From LSCE01 sp050485425 (GTDB lineage Bacteria; Pseudomonadota; Gammaproteobacteria; Nitrococcales; Aquisalimonadaceae): 64,000 bases of DNA. Each line of letters starts with the position of its first letter. The stretch's first letter is position 1. The stretch lies in assembly GCA_050485425.1 (NCBI GenBank), contig JBJHBJ010000020.1, positions 1-64,000 of the forward strand, written 5' to 3'. A program made the position numbers and the translations under genes. The notes beneath the pieces are model-generated. The model did not search any database and was not told the DNA's origin. It was given only the letters and a program-made list of their open reading frames with translations. Below, one piece after another: positions 33,595 through 42,302 of this stretch.

Positions 33595-35321
33595 GCACCC
33601 CACCCGGCCGCGACCATCAGCATCAGCAGCAAGGTCGGATCGACCCGGTCGCTGCTGCCCACGGTACAACCGGGAACGCTACCGGAGGCCCCGCTGGAAA
33701 TGCGCGGGTCGCTCCCGTCGTGACCATCGCCCGGGCTGCCGGGATCGCCCGGAGCACCATTATCGTCCGCCTCGGGGTAAACCGCCGAGCGCACGCTGGA
33801 AACCGCCATGTTGGTGCCGACCGCCATGGCCCGCAGTTCCGTGCCCGGCGCCACGCTGACGGCATCGCCGTTGCTCACCGTCTCCGCGGTCTCCGGATCC
33901 GGATCGGAGCCATCGATGGTATAGACGATCATCACGCCATCTGAGTCCGACTGCAGCGTGACACTGATGTTGCCCTCCTGTGCCGGCACACCGCCGGGCA
34001 AAGGGTCGAATACCGGGGTCGCCACCTCGGATGCCATGTTGACGCTGTCGAAGTAGACCGCGCGGGGAAGGTTGGCAGTCGGATTGCTGCCTTCCCCGCT
34101 GCGATCGCGAACACGCACGCTGATGAACGCCGAGACGGCATCGGGATAGTCCTCTGCCAGATCCAGGTTCATCACGTCCCCATCCGGCGGCGCCGCGGTG
34201 AGCAGTGAATACCAGCGGCCGGCTTCCGGATCGCCGCCGGGTGCGCCGAAGCCGGGGAAGTTGGCTTCCAGATCCACCAGCTCCGTGCCGCCGCAGTCGG
34301 CGGCATCATAGACACGCAGGGCGATTCTGCCGGCCAGATCGACCGAGGGCACATCGCTGCGGACGAAGGCCTCGGGTGCCAAGCGCTCGCCCCCGCCCAG
34401 CGCGAAACACTGGTCCAGCTTGCTGTCACCGAATCCGCCGGCCTGCCCTTCGGAGTAGTAGACATTGCCGCCGGCAAGCGCGAACCAGGCCGGCCCGACC
34501 GCCGCCGGAAAATCGGTGAACCGGTCAAGGAACCAGCCCTCGCTGCCACCGACGATGAAGTCCCCGTCGACGAAACCCGCGTGGCTGAAATCTCCATTGA
34601 CGATGAGATTGGCCGCCGACCCCTCCTGGATGACACGCACGTCATCCACGTAGATTTCCAGCCCGGTCGGGGTGTTGTCGGCTCCACTGCGATCGCGGAA
34701 GCGCAGGCTGAAGTACATGGCATTGGCGCCGTCCGGATAGAGGTATTCCGCCCCACTGCCGGCCGGACCGTAGGTCATGGGCCGGCCGTCGCCGTCGACG
34801 CTGATACGGGTCCACTCGTTGGTGTCCACCTGGCTGCCGACATCCGCGTCCAGGTCCTCGTTGTTGTCGTTGCCACCCAGCCGCGCGCCATTGTCGTCAC
34901 GGCGGAGCGCGTCGATACAAGCTTCCATGTCGGCATAGAAGTTCGGGTTCACGCGTACGGCCAGCCCGTCCGGATTGGACGCCGGGGTAAACGCCAGGTA
35001 GTCGATGGTCAGTCGTCGGCTGTTGTCGACAGGAACGCACTGTTCCAGCTTGCTGGCACCGAAGCCGCCGGTAAGCACGTTCGGCCGCAGAACGCTCGCA
35101 CCGGCAGGCGAATCCAGGCTTGCATCGGTGATCACATCGAAACCGTCCTCGGCATCCTGGACGTACCAGCCGGGCGGGCCGCTGCCCTCCTGGTAGGTCA
35201 TACCGCCCTCGCCCGCCGCGGTGTAGCTGGCGAAATCGCCGTTCAACAACTGCGCATGCGCCGACCCTGCCATCAGCCATGCCGCAACCGCGCAGCCTGC
35301 AACTCGTCTGGAGAAACTCAT
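33573..35321 (-). CDS. JDVT-CTERM surface protein with chitobiase-type C-terminal domain
   Basis: A 582-aa exported protein: signal peptide (cleavage after AHAQ), two carbohydrate-binding-like beta-sandwich segments (about 24-220 and 235-420, each opening with an N-G-D-F motif: LLNGDFASY, IVNGDFSHAG), then a chitobiase/hexosaminidase C-terminal domain (VMIVYTIDGSDPDPETA). The tail is a sorting signal: a Cys motif SVPGCTVG, then RVDPTLLLMLMVAAGWGAW and RYRRN. After cleavage it would be lipid- or surface-anchored by analogy with other CTERM systems. No hydrolase active site is seen; adhesion or glycan binding is inferred. Confidence 0.83.
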   Translation of the reverse strand: MSFSRRVAGCAVAAWLMAGSAHAQLLNGDFASYTAAGEGGMTYQEGSGPPGWYVQDAEDGFDVITDASLDSPAGASVLRPNVLTGGFGASKLEQCVPVDNSRRLTIDYLAFTPASNPDGLAVRVNPNFYADMEACIDALRRDDNGARLGGNDNNEDLDADVGSQVDTNEWTRISVDGDGRPMTYGPAGSGAEYLYPDGANAMYFSLRFRDRSGADNTPTGLEIYVDDVRVIQEGSAANLIVNGDFSHAGFVDGDFIVGGSEGWFLDRFTDFPAAVGPAWFALAGGNVYYSEGQAGGFGDSKLDQCFALGGGERLAPEAFVRSDVPSVDLAGRIALRVYDAADCGGTELVDLEANFPGFGAPGGDPEAGRWYSLLTAAPPDGDVMNLDLAEDYPDAVSAFISVRVRDRSGEGSNPTANLPRAVYFDSVNMASEVATPVFDPLPGGVPAQEGNISVTLQSDSDGVMIVYTIDGSDPDPETAETVSNGDAVSVAPGTELRAMAVGTNMAVSSVRSAVYPEADDNGAPGDPGSPGDGHDGSDPRISSGASGSVPGCTVGSSDRVDPTLLLMLMVAAGWGAWRYRRN

Positions 35322-35357
35322 TGAATCCGATCCTCTTGGGAATTGATCAGTGTTCTT

Positions 35358-36794
35358 CTAGAACTCGTACTGCGCCCGCAAGGCGTAGACCCAACCGTCG
35401 GTTTCCTTCCGGTCCAGCCCCTCGGTCCGGGAGGTTGCCGTTTCGGCTTCCAGGTACATGACGTTCAACTTGAAGACGATGTCGTCCTCCGGGTACCAAT
35501 TCAGGCCCAGCGTGTAGTGATCCATGACCTGGCCACCGTCAGCGGTCACGCCGCCATTGCGGGAATCCGCGCGGGCATACCGGGCCGCGAGCTTCCATGC
35601 ACCCGGGCCGCCGGCGGACAGCGGCCGCTGCACCCGGATCCGCCCGAAGTCGCCCGAGAACGCACGGTAATTGCGGCGCTCCCCGGTCAGCAGATAGCTG
35701 CCCTGGACGTACCAGCCTGCGTGCTCCACGTCGTCGCCATTGACGCGGCTCAGCTCCTGGCGCAGGTACTCGCCCTGCAACGAGAAGGGCCCCAGGCCGA
35801 CAGCGGCCTCAATGGCTGCGGTCTGATAGTCCTCCACATCCTCCAGGTCGCGCCGCCCGATGAAACGGCCGTCAACAGCACGCGTGCCCAGCCGCGAGCG
35901 CATCCGGACGTCCTGATAGGAGCGGTCATCCCCACGTCCCTCGTAGGCATTGGCGCGGTAGTTGTAGGAGACGCCAAGGTGCGTCCAGAAATGATTCGCC
36001 TCGTCGCGGAACGGCGAGATCGAGCCGCGAGCCGCCAGACTGTAACCTTCCGTGAGTTCCCGGTCCCGCGCCACGCCATCACCCCCGAATACGCCGACCG
36101 CTCCGTACATATTGGGAATGAGGGTCTCGTACATGAGCCCTATCTGCCGGTCGGGCCGGTAAGCGTCCACCGGTGTGGCGCGTTCAATGAAGGTGATCCG
36201 GCGCGAGCTGGTGGAGCTTTCCAGGCTGAATGGCTCCTTGAAGTGACCCACGGCCAGCCGTCCGTTGTCGAACAGGTAGGCAAGGTAGGCGTTGGCAAAG
36301 CGGATCTCGTTGTCCCGGAAATCCACCTCCATCTGCCATTCCCAGTTGTCGTACATCAGACCAAGCGCGCCCAGCCGTGCCCGCCGTATGATGGTGCCGT
36401 AGCGGGCCAGCACGCCGTCGTTCGCCCGATCATCATCAACGGTGTAGCGGCTGTCGAAGTCAGTGTAGGCGCCGTCGATCATCAGGCGCCCGCGGATGCC
36501 GAAACGGTGCCGGCCATCCGGTGTGTCGACGCGGAAGTTGCGGACCCGCATCTCGAATGGTTCGCCGACGACGGGTTCGGTCGGCTCGTACTCCATGGAC
36601 GCGAATCGCTCCTGTACCGGCTCTCCGCCATGCTCCTGGCCCCGCAGTTCCAGCGCATCCGACTCGGTGAGCACGCCGCGTTCAATCAGTTTGTCGATGA
36701 GGGAATCGGTTTCGGAAGCAACGCCGGCCTGTGCCAGCGTCATCAGCAGTGTGGCCGCCAGCGCGACCCCCACCCGGTTCTTGTAATACGTCAC
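35358..36794 (-). CDS. OprO/OprP-family porin
   Basis: A 478-aa outer-membrane porin of the phosphate/pyrophosphate-selective family. Signal peptide ends near AGVASETDS, followed by a short helical SH3-like stretch (LIDKLIERGVLTESDALELR) usual in this family and then antiparallel beta strands ending in RAQYEF, the typical C-terminal aromatic. Strands such as HRFGIRGRLMIDGAYTDFD and WEWQMEVDFRDNEIRFANAY are typical of OprO. The start is GTG at 36794 with GGAG upstream. Specificity for phosphate is a family name only; the key arginine ladder cannot be judged by eye. Confidence 0.85.
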   Translation of the reverse strand: MTYYKNRVGVALAATLLMTLAQAGVASETDSLIDKLIERGVLTESDALELRGQEHGGEPVQERFASMEYEPTEPVVGEPFEMRVRNFRVDTPDGRHRFGIRGRLMIDGAYTDFDSRYTVDDDRANDGVLARYGTIIRRARLGALGLMYDNWEWQMEVDFRDNEIRFANAYLAYLFDNGRLAVGHFKEPFSLESSTSSRRITFIERATPVDAYRPDRQIGLMYETLIPNMYGAVGVFGGDGVARDRELTEGYSLAARGSISPFRDEANHFWTHLGVSYNYRANAYEGRGDDRSYQDVRMRSRLGTRAVDGRFIGRRDLEDVEDYQTAAIEAAVGLGPFSLQGEYLRQELSRVNGDDVEHAGWYVQGSYLLTGERRNYRAFSGDFGRIRVQRPLSAGGPGAWKLAARYARADSRNGGVTADGGQVMDHYTLGLNWYPEDDIVFKLNVMYLEAETATSRTEGLDRKETDGWVYALRAQYEF

Positions 36795-36803
36795 TCGTCG
36801 TCT

Positions 36804-36821
36804 CCAGGTTCATCTACCTGG
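36804..36821 (-). promoter_or_regulatory. leader hairpin at the porin ribosome site
   Basis: CCAGGT and ACCTGG arms with a 6-base loop lie 9 bases before the porin GTG. On the transcript the 3' arm runs into the GGAG ribosome site, so the hairpin could reduce initiation. Confidence 0.35.
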
Positions 36822-37089
36822 ACAAGCTCGGCACGCGAGACACCCCGCGGGATGCCATGAGATGCTCGTCCCTGTTGCAATCGGAACGCCGCGAAGCGAC
36901 GAACCGCCGGCGCAGAACGTTGCCGTCGGTAGTCGTGAGAAGGAATGAAGTATCCGGACGGGGACTGACTCGCCACCCGTGACACTTCACGCGTGACAGA
37001 GACTAGAGGGCAAAAATGACGAAGCGCTGACGCTTGATTTGCAGTTACATGTCGATTCGATGAAAGCGGGAGCGCCCGCCCGCACGTCC

Positions 37090-38224
37090 CTACCGGGAAA
37101 CGGCACGCGGTTGGTCGATCTCGAACTGCCTGACACAGTCCCTGCCAGCCGCCTTGGCCCGGTACAGTGCGATGTCCGCGCAACGGACCAGTTGACCGAT
37201 GTCCGATGCGTGGACCGGCAAACCGGCCAGGCCGATGGAGACCGTGGGCTGCAGGTCGGCGTCGTTGTAGCGCACCCTGAGAGCGGCAACGGCCAACCGG
37301 AGGTTCTCGGCCACGCCGGCCCCGGCATCCACGCCGGTGCCGGGCAGCGCGATCAGGAATTCCTCGCCACCGTAGCGAATGATCAGATCCGTCTCCCGGG
37401 TGTGCACTCTCAGGCACTCGGCCACGGCCTGCAGCACGCGGTCACCGGCGGCGTGTCCATCGATCGTTGATCTGCTTGAAACGATCCAGATCCAGCAGCA
37501 GCAACGTGAGTTGCCTCAGTGACGCCGGAGCATGCTGATCGCCCCACTCCTCGAAGTAGCGGCGGTTGCCGAGCCCGGTCAGGCTGTCGTGATGGGCCAG
37601 ATGGGCGAGTTCCTCCGCCAGCCCTCGGGTGCGGCGGATTTCGCCCTGGAAACGGCGTGCGTGACCGGTCGCCAGCAAGCCCAGCATCAGCGCCGCCAGC
37701 GCGTAGCTGATGGCCAGGTCGATCACGCGATCCGACTGCGTCGCATAGCCCTCCACCCAGTCGGGAAACCGTGCTTCCACCGTCATGAACCCCAACGGCG
37801 AGACGATCAACAGGCCCAGCATCGCCACTCGCCAGCGTTTCAGCCCCTCGAGCGCGCCGGCCACATAGACCATGGCTATCAGGTAGAAGAGGATCGTGGG
37901 GCCCTCGAGCCCGCCGTTGTAGAGCCAGTTGCCGGGCAAAAGCACCACGGTGATCAGCAGCGCGTAGAGCACCGACATCCGGTCGAAATCGCCGCGCCAG
38001 CGGGAACGCCACCAGAGCCAGCAGGCGCAGGGCGCGGCCACCAGCATCGCGAGGGCGTACCAGGCGGGCGTGAACGCGAAAACATAGTTGATGAAGGCAG
38101 AGACGCCGGCAAAGAACACGCCCAGCAGCATGAAAGCATGATGGACCTGCCGAAACGGTTCTTCCGATCCGCCCAGCAGCCACCAGCGCACGCTCCCCCA
38201 CGCCCGTTTCCAGTCAGACTTCAT
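37090..38224 (-). pseudogene. diguanylate cyclase broken by a -2 frameshift
   Basis: A GGDEF-type diguanylate cyclase in two frames. The 5' part (start ATG 38224) has six or so membrane helices, then the GGDEF domain opens with LTGLGNRRYFEEW and LLLDLDRFKQIND. Just after, at 37459-37462, the reading frame is lost and the frame ends at 37442. The other frame continues immediately with GHAAGDRVLQAVAECL, IIRYGGEEFLIALPG (the GGEEF active site) and ALYRAKAAGRD, to the stop at 37090. Only four bases stand between the IND and GH codons where six are needed, so two bases are missing. Either a recent inactivation or a sequence error; the rest is intact. It starts 11 bases after the anion-transporter gene. 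Confidence 0.87.
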
Positions 38225-38235
38225 CACACACCGGG

Positions 38236-39369
38236 TCACCAGGGCATGGCGGACAGCAGGAGCAGGCCGGCGAGCCAGGAAACGAGAAACAGGGGAACGG
38301 ACCAGAGGTGGAACTCCTTCCACAGTCCCGGCATGCGTCCAAGCCGTAGGGCGATGAGGTTCGCCATGGAACCGATTGCAAGACCAAACCCACCCACACT
38401 TACCCCCCAAGCCAGGGGCTGCCATTGTTCGGACAGCCCCTGCAGAAAGATCGCAGCCGGTACATTGGAAATGCCCTGAGAGACCAGCGCGCCGGCGGTA
38501 TACATGCCCGCGGGCAGCAGATCAATCATCCCGGCGCCTTCCAGGACCAGCGCATGTCGTGCCACCAGACCGAGATTAATGAACATGAGCACGAATACCA
38601 ACAACAAAAACCAGTCCACCCCGGCCACCACACGGGGGAAAACCAGCAGAAAGCCAATAACGATGAGCCCGGCCGCCGGAATCGCGTGGCCGAGATCCAC
38701 AGCAAGCAGGAACACCGGATACAGCAGCAGGGAACACCAGAGCATACGCCGGTTCCGCGAGGGACCATGGAACGCTTCCGCTACGAACAGCCGCCGGGCC
38801 GGGAAAGCGAGCGGGATCAGCAGCAGCAACAGACCGGTGAGCAGCAGCCCCAGCGGCGCCATCGCCGCGGTGAACTCCAGGAAAGACACGCCGGCCTGCT
38901 GCCACAGGTAGAGGTTCTGGGGATTGCCCACCGGACTGAGCGTGGAGCCGGCATTCACCGCCAGTGCCTCGAAAACCACGAGACGCCCCAGCGGCAATTC
39001 CGCCAGCGTGCGCAGCCCCAGTGTCAGCGGCACGACAATGAACAACGCCACATCGTTGGTGACCACGGCCGCCAGCGCCGACGAGAACAGCACCAGCACC
39101 GCGGCCAGCCGGCGTTCGCCGTGGACGCGGGTGAGCAGCCACTGGCCCGCGGAGTACAGGTAGCCGCTATCCTCCAGGCCACGGCTCAGCACCATCAGCC
39201 CGGCCAGGGCGGCGATGGTTTTCCAGTGCACCAGTTCGGGAATGGCCGGCACGTGCTGGGGCATCAGCAACAGCAACGGCGGCAATGCCGCCAGCAGCAC
39301 CAACAGCAGGCGGTCCTCGATGACGCGCTGCCCAAGCAGGCGCGCGGCGCCCCGGGCGCTCAAACGCAT
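38236..39369 (-). CDS. SLC13/ArsB-superfamily anion transporter
   Basis: A 377-aa inner-membrane protein with about 10-11 helices of the ion-transporter (IT) superfamily. Recognisable parts are AALAGLMVLSRGLEDSG, SSALAAVVTNDVALFIVVP (with the TND signature), VNAGSTLSPVGNPQNLYLW (the SxxNPxN-like site) and VSQGISNVPAAIFL. These match citrate/arsenite/sulfate-type anion carriers; the substrate cannot be told. It is shorter than most SLC13 proteins. The frameshifted cyclase gene follows by 11 bases on the same strand. Confidence 0.85.
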   Translation of the reverse strand: MRLSARGAARLLGQRVIEDRLLLVLLAALPPLLLLMPQHVPAIPELVHWKTIAALAGLMVLSRGLEDSGYLYSAGQWLLTRVHGERRLAAVLVLFSSALAAVVTNDVALFIVVPLTLGLRTLAELPLGRLVVFEALAVNAGSTLSPVGNPQNLYLWQQAGVSFLEFTAAMAPLGLLLTGLLLLLIPLAFPARRLFVAEAFHGPSRNRRMLWCSLLLYPVFLLAVDLGHAIPAAGLIVIGFLLVFPRVVAGVDWFLLLVFVLMFINLGLVARHALVLEGAGMIDLLPAGMYTAGALVSQGISNVPAAIFLQGLSEQWQPLAWGVSVGGFGLAIGSMANLIALRLGRMPGLWKEFHLWSVPLFLVSWLAGLLLLSAMPW

Positions 39370-39384
39370 TCCGTGGAAGGCCGT

Positions 39385-41007
39385 TCAGTCTGCCTCTTCC
39401 CCGAATTCTCTGGCCCGCAGGACCTTGCGGCGCAGCTTGCCGGTGGACGTCTTGGGAAGTTCATCGACGAATTCCATTTTTCTCGGGTACTTGTACGGCG
39501 CGGTCAGTGTTTTCGCATGCTGCTGGAGCGTGGCGACCAGGGCCGCATCGCCGGTGTGGCCGGCACGTAGCACGATGAATGCCTTGACCACCTCCCCGCG
39601 CTCGGCGTCCGGGCTGGCGACGGCCGCGCATTCCTGCACCGCCGGGTGCTCCATCAACGCGTTTTCCACCTCCAGCGGACCTATACGATATCCGGAAGCG
39701 TTGATCAGGTCATCGTCCCTGCCCTGGTAGAACAGGTAGCCGTCCTCATCCACCACCACCCGGTCACCGGTGACGAAATAGCGGCGCTCACCCAGCCGTA
39801 CCATCGACTGCCGCGTGCGCTCCGGGTCATTCCAGTAACCCAGCATCAATTGCGGGTTGGGCACCGCCACGGCGAGCCGCCCCGGCGATCCGGCCGGCGC
39901 CGGCCGGTCCTCGTCATCGGCCAGCACCAGCGTTTCCGTGCCCGGAAGCGGCCTGCCCATGGAACCCGGTTTGACCGGCATGCGCTGGAAATTCAGCACC
40001 GTCATCAGGGTTTCGGTCTGCCCGTAGCCGTCCAGCAGCGGTGTACCCATGATCTCGGCCCAGCGCTTCACCACGGACGGATTGACCGACTCCCCGGCGG
40101 AAACGGTGAGTCGCAGCCGCGGGTAGGTGCTGCCGTCGATCTCCTCGTTCAGCAGGCGCCGCAGCTCCGTGGCGGCGGCGCAGAACACGGTCACGCCGTA
40201 GTCCCGCAGCATGGCCAGCCGGCGCGCAGGGTCGAAGGGGCCGTCATGGAACAGCACCGGCGTGCCGCAGCTCCACGGGCCGAACAGGATGCTGGTGCCG
40301 GCCTTGCTCCAGCCGGTATCGGCGGTGCACCACATCAAATCCGTTTCCTGCAGGTCCAGCCAGTACCAGGCCGAGACACGCCAGGCGTACAACGCCCGGG
40401 CGGCGTGCGTCACGCCCTTCGGGTGGCCGGAGGAGCCGGAGGTGTAATACATGATAGCGGGCTCGTCAGCCCCGGTGCGCACCGGCGTGTAGGTGTCCGG
40501 TGCATCCTGCGTCGCCGCACCCCAGTCGACCCAGCCCGGTGCGCCGCCCACCGACAGCCGAACCAGCGCATCCGAAGCGAAGGCGAACTTGTCGGCGTTG
40601 GCAGCGGTGGCAACCACCCCGCGCGCGCCTGCGTGCTCCACCCGATACTGCAGATCGCGCCCGGTGAGCATTTCCACGCAGGGTATGGGGATGATGCCCG
40701 CCTTCAGGCAGGCCACCATGGTGATCTGCCACTCCGGAATGCGCGGCAGCACCACCAGCACCCGGTCACCACGGGTCAGACCCAGCGCATCCAGCACATT
40801 GGCAAGGCGGTTGCTCTGGGCGCTGACGTCGGCGAATGTCAGCCGGCGCTCGTCACCTTCCGCATTGGTCCAGATCATGGCCAGCCGGTCCGGGTCCCTG
40901 GCGTAGGCGTCCACCACGTCGGCGCCGAAATTGAACGTCTCCGGGACGGACCAGCGGAAATCCCGCACGGCCTGTTCATAGCTCTGCATCGGTACGCGTG
41001 TCGTCAT
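39385..41007 (-). CDS. medium-chain-type acyl-CoA synthetase (AMP-binding)
   Basis: Activates a carboxylic acid to its acyl-CoA through an acyl-AMP. The 540-aa protein has the P-loop-like motif YYTSGSSGHPKGV, GYGQTE (about residue 330), the hinge GRDDDLINASGYRIGPLE and the catalytic lysine motif PKTSTGKLRR. The overall pattern resembles medium-chain acyl-CoA ligases and benzoate-CoA-type ligases (ACSM family). Start ATG 41007 has GGAGGGG upstream; six earlier codons are in frame. It follows the iron alcohol dehydrogenase gene by 22 bases, suggesting one pathway that oxidises an alcohol or reduces a keto acid and activates the product. Chain length unknown. Confidence 0.9.
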   Translation of the reverse strand: MTTRVPMQSYEQAVRDFRWSVPETFNFGADVVDAYARDPDRLAMIWTNAEGDERRLTFADVSAQSNRLANVLDALGLTRGDRVLVVLPRIPEWQITMVACLKAGIIPIPCVEMLTGRDLQYRVEHAGARGVVATAANADKFAFASDALVRLSVGGAPGWVDWGAATQDAPDTYTPVRTGADEPAIMYYTSGSSGHPKGVTHAARALYAWRVSAWYWLDLQETDLMWCTADTGWSKAGTSILFGPWSCGTPVLFHDGPFDPARRLAMLRDYGVTVFCAAATELRRLLNEEIDGSTYPRLRLTVSAGESVNPSVVKRWAEIMGTPLLDGYGQTETLMTVLNFQRMPVKPGSMGRPLPGTETLVLADDEDRPAPAGSPGRLAVAVPNPQLMLGYWNDPERTRQSMVRLGERRYFVTGDRVVVDEDGYLFYQGRDDDLINASGYRIGPLEVENALMEHPAVQECAAVASPDAERGEVVKAFIVLRAGHTGDAALVATLQQHAKTLTAPYKYPRKMEFVDELPKTSTGKLRRKVLRAREFGEEAD

Positions 41008-41029
41008 TGCCCCTCCGGTAACCACGGGC

Positions 41030-42202
41030 TCAATAGGCCAATTCCAGGATTTCCATCACATCGTTCTCCGAGGTGATCGTCCGGGGGTTGGTGCGCACCC
41101 AGAGATTCCCCATTGCGCCTTCCGCCACCTTCGCAAACTGCTCCCGGCCCACCCGGAGCTCCCGCAGTGATAGTGGCAGGCCGAGCGCGGCAATCAGATC
41201 CTCCACGGCCTGCGCCGCGTCGCCGTCCCGCCGCCCGAGGGCATGGGCCACCGCGGCCTGTCTTTCGGCGTTTTCGGGCAACTCGCGGTTCCAGCGCAGC
41301 ACGGCGGGCAACAGCACGCAGGAGGTATGACCGTGGCTGACGCCGGTGACCGCACCCAGACTGTGACCGATGCCGTGGCTTGCGCCGTAGTGCACCCGCA
41401 GGATGCCCTGGCTGGCCAGCCAGGCGCCGTGCATGGCTCGCTGCCTGGCCTCCGGATCGTCCGGCGCATGACGGCTCGCGGGCAGTGATTCGCCCAGCAG
41501 ACGCAGCGCATGCAGCGCGCACCCGTCCACCAGCGGTGCCGGGGCGATGGAACAGATGGATTCCACCGCGTGATCCACGGCGCGGATACCGGTGGAGAGC
41601 CAGAGCCATTCCGGCGTATGGAACGTGACGAGCGGATCCAGGATGACAGCCGCAGGCCCGATCTCCGCGCCGGTGAAGCCATGCTTGATCCTGCGCTGCG
41701 GGTCGGTGGCGCCGCCGAAATTGGAGAACTCCGCGCCGGACAGCGTGGTGGGAACGGCGATCTGCCGGACCGGGGGCACTCCCACGGCCGGCACGTGCCG
41801 GCTGCCGTCCGCGTTGACGCGAACGTGCCAGTCGTCCAGCTGCTCGGCCCGCTGCAGGCCTTCTGCCAGGACAACCAGCAGGACCTTGACGGTGTCGATG
41901 ACGGTACCGCCGCCGACGGCCACGATCAGATCCGGTTTCGCCTCACGCACCGCCTCGGCGGCGGCCATCACGGTGTCTCGGGGCGTATGCTCCCGGCACT
42001 CGTCGAACACGCCGACCAGCCGTTTCCCCAGCACCTCGCCGATGACGGTCACCACATCGGTGGTTCGGTTGAGCGTGCGGCTGGCGACGACAAAAATGCG
42101 TCGAGCGGCGCGCCGGTCGGCTTCGGCAAGCACCGCTTCCCCGGCCGGGGTTCCCCAGATCACGCGGTCCTGGGCGATATAGTCGTAGATTCCGGCCTGC
42201 AT
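41030..42202 (-). CDS. iron-containing alcohol dehydrogenase family protein
   Basis: A 390-aa group III (Fe-dependent) dehydrogenase. It has the NAD-binding GGGTVIDTVK motif and metal-ligand histidines in GIRAVDHAVES and in HYGASHGIGHSLGAVTGVSHG. Family members include alcohol dehydrogenases, maleylacetate reductases and lactaldehyde reductases; the ASHGIGHSLG motif resembles maleylacetate reductase, but no aromatic ring-cleavage genes are nearby. It is first in a two-gene operon with the acyl-CoA synthetase and divergent from the DEAD-box gene. Confidence 0.88.
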   Translation of the reverse strand: MQAGIYDYIAQDRVIWGTPAGEAVLAEADRRAARRIFVVASRTLNRTTDVVTVIGEVLGKRLVGVFDECREHTPRDTVMAAAEAVREAKPDLIVAVGGGTVIDTVKVLLVVLAEGLQRAEQLDDWHVRVNADGSRHVPAVGVPPVRQIAVPTTLSGAEFSNFGGATDPQRRIKHGFTGAEIGPAAVILDPLVTFHTPEWLWLSTGIRAVDHAVESICSIAPAPLVDGCALHALRLLGESLPASRHAPDDPEARQRAMHGAWLASQGILRVHYGASHGIGHSLGAVTGVSHGHTSCVLLPAVLRWNRELPENAERQAAVAHALGRRDGDAAQAVEDLIAALGLPLSLRELRVGREQFAKVAEGAMGNLWVRTNPRTITSENDVMEILELAY

Positions 42203-42302
42203 GGCTCCCCCCTGATTTGTCGTTATACGGAGTATTCGTCAAGGGTTTCAGTATACTGCCTGTATCATCACGCAATTCCGTCCACTCCCCTTCATCAAAG
42301 GC

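Noticed and set aside
36860..37089. Pho box before the porin gene
   Set aside because: CTGTCAC and GTGTCAC occur (near 36980-37001) but 14, not 11, bases apart; no tandem box.
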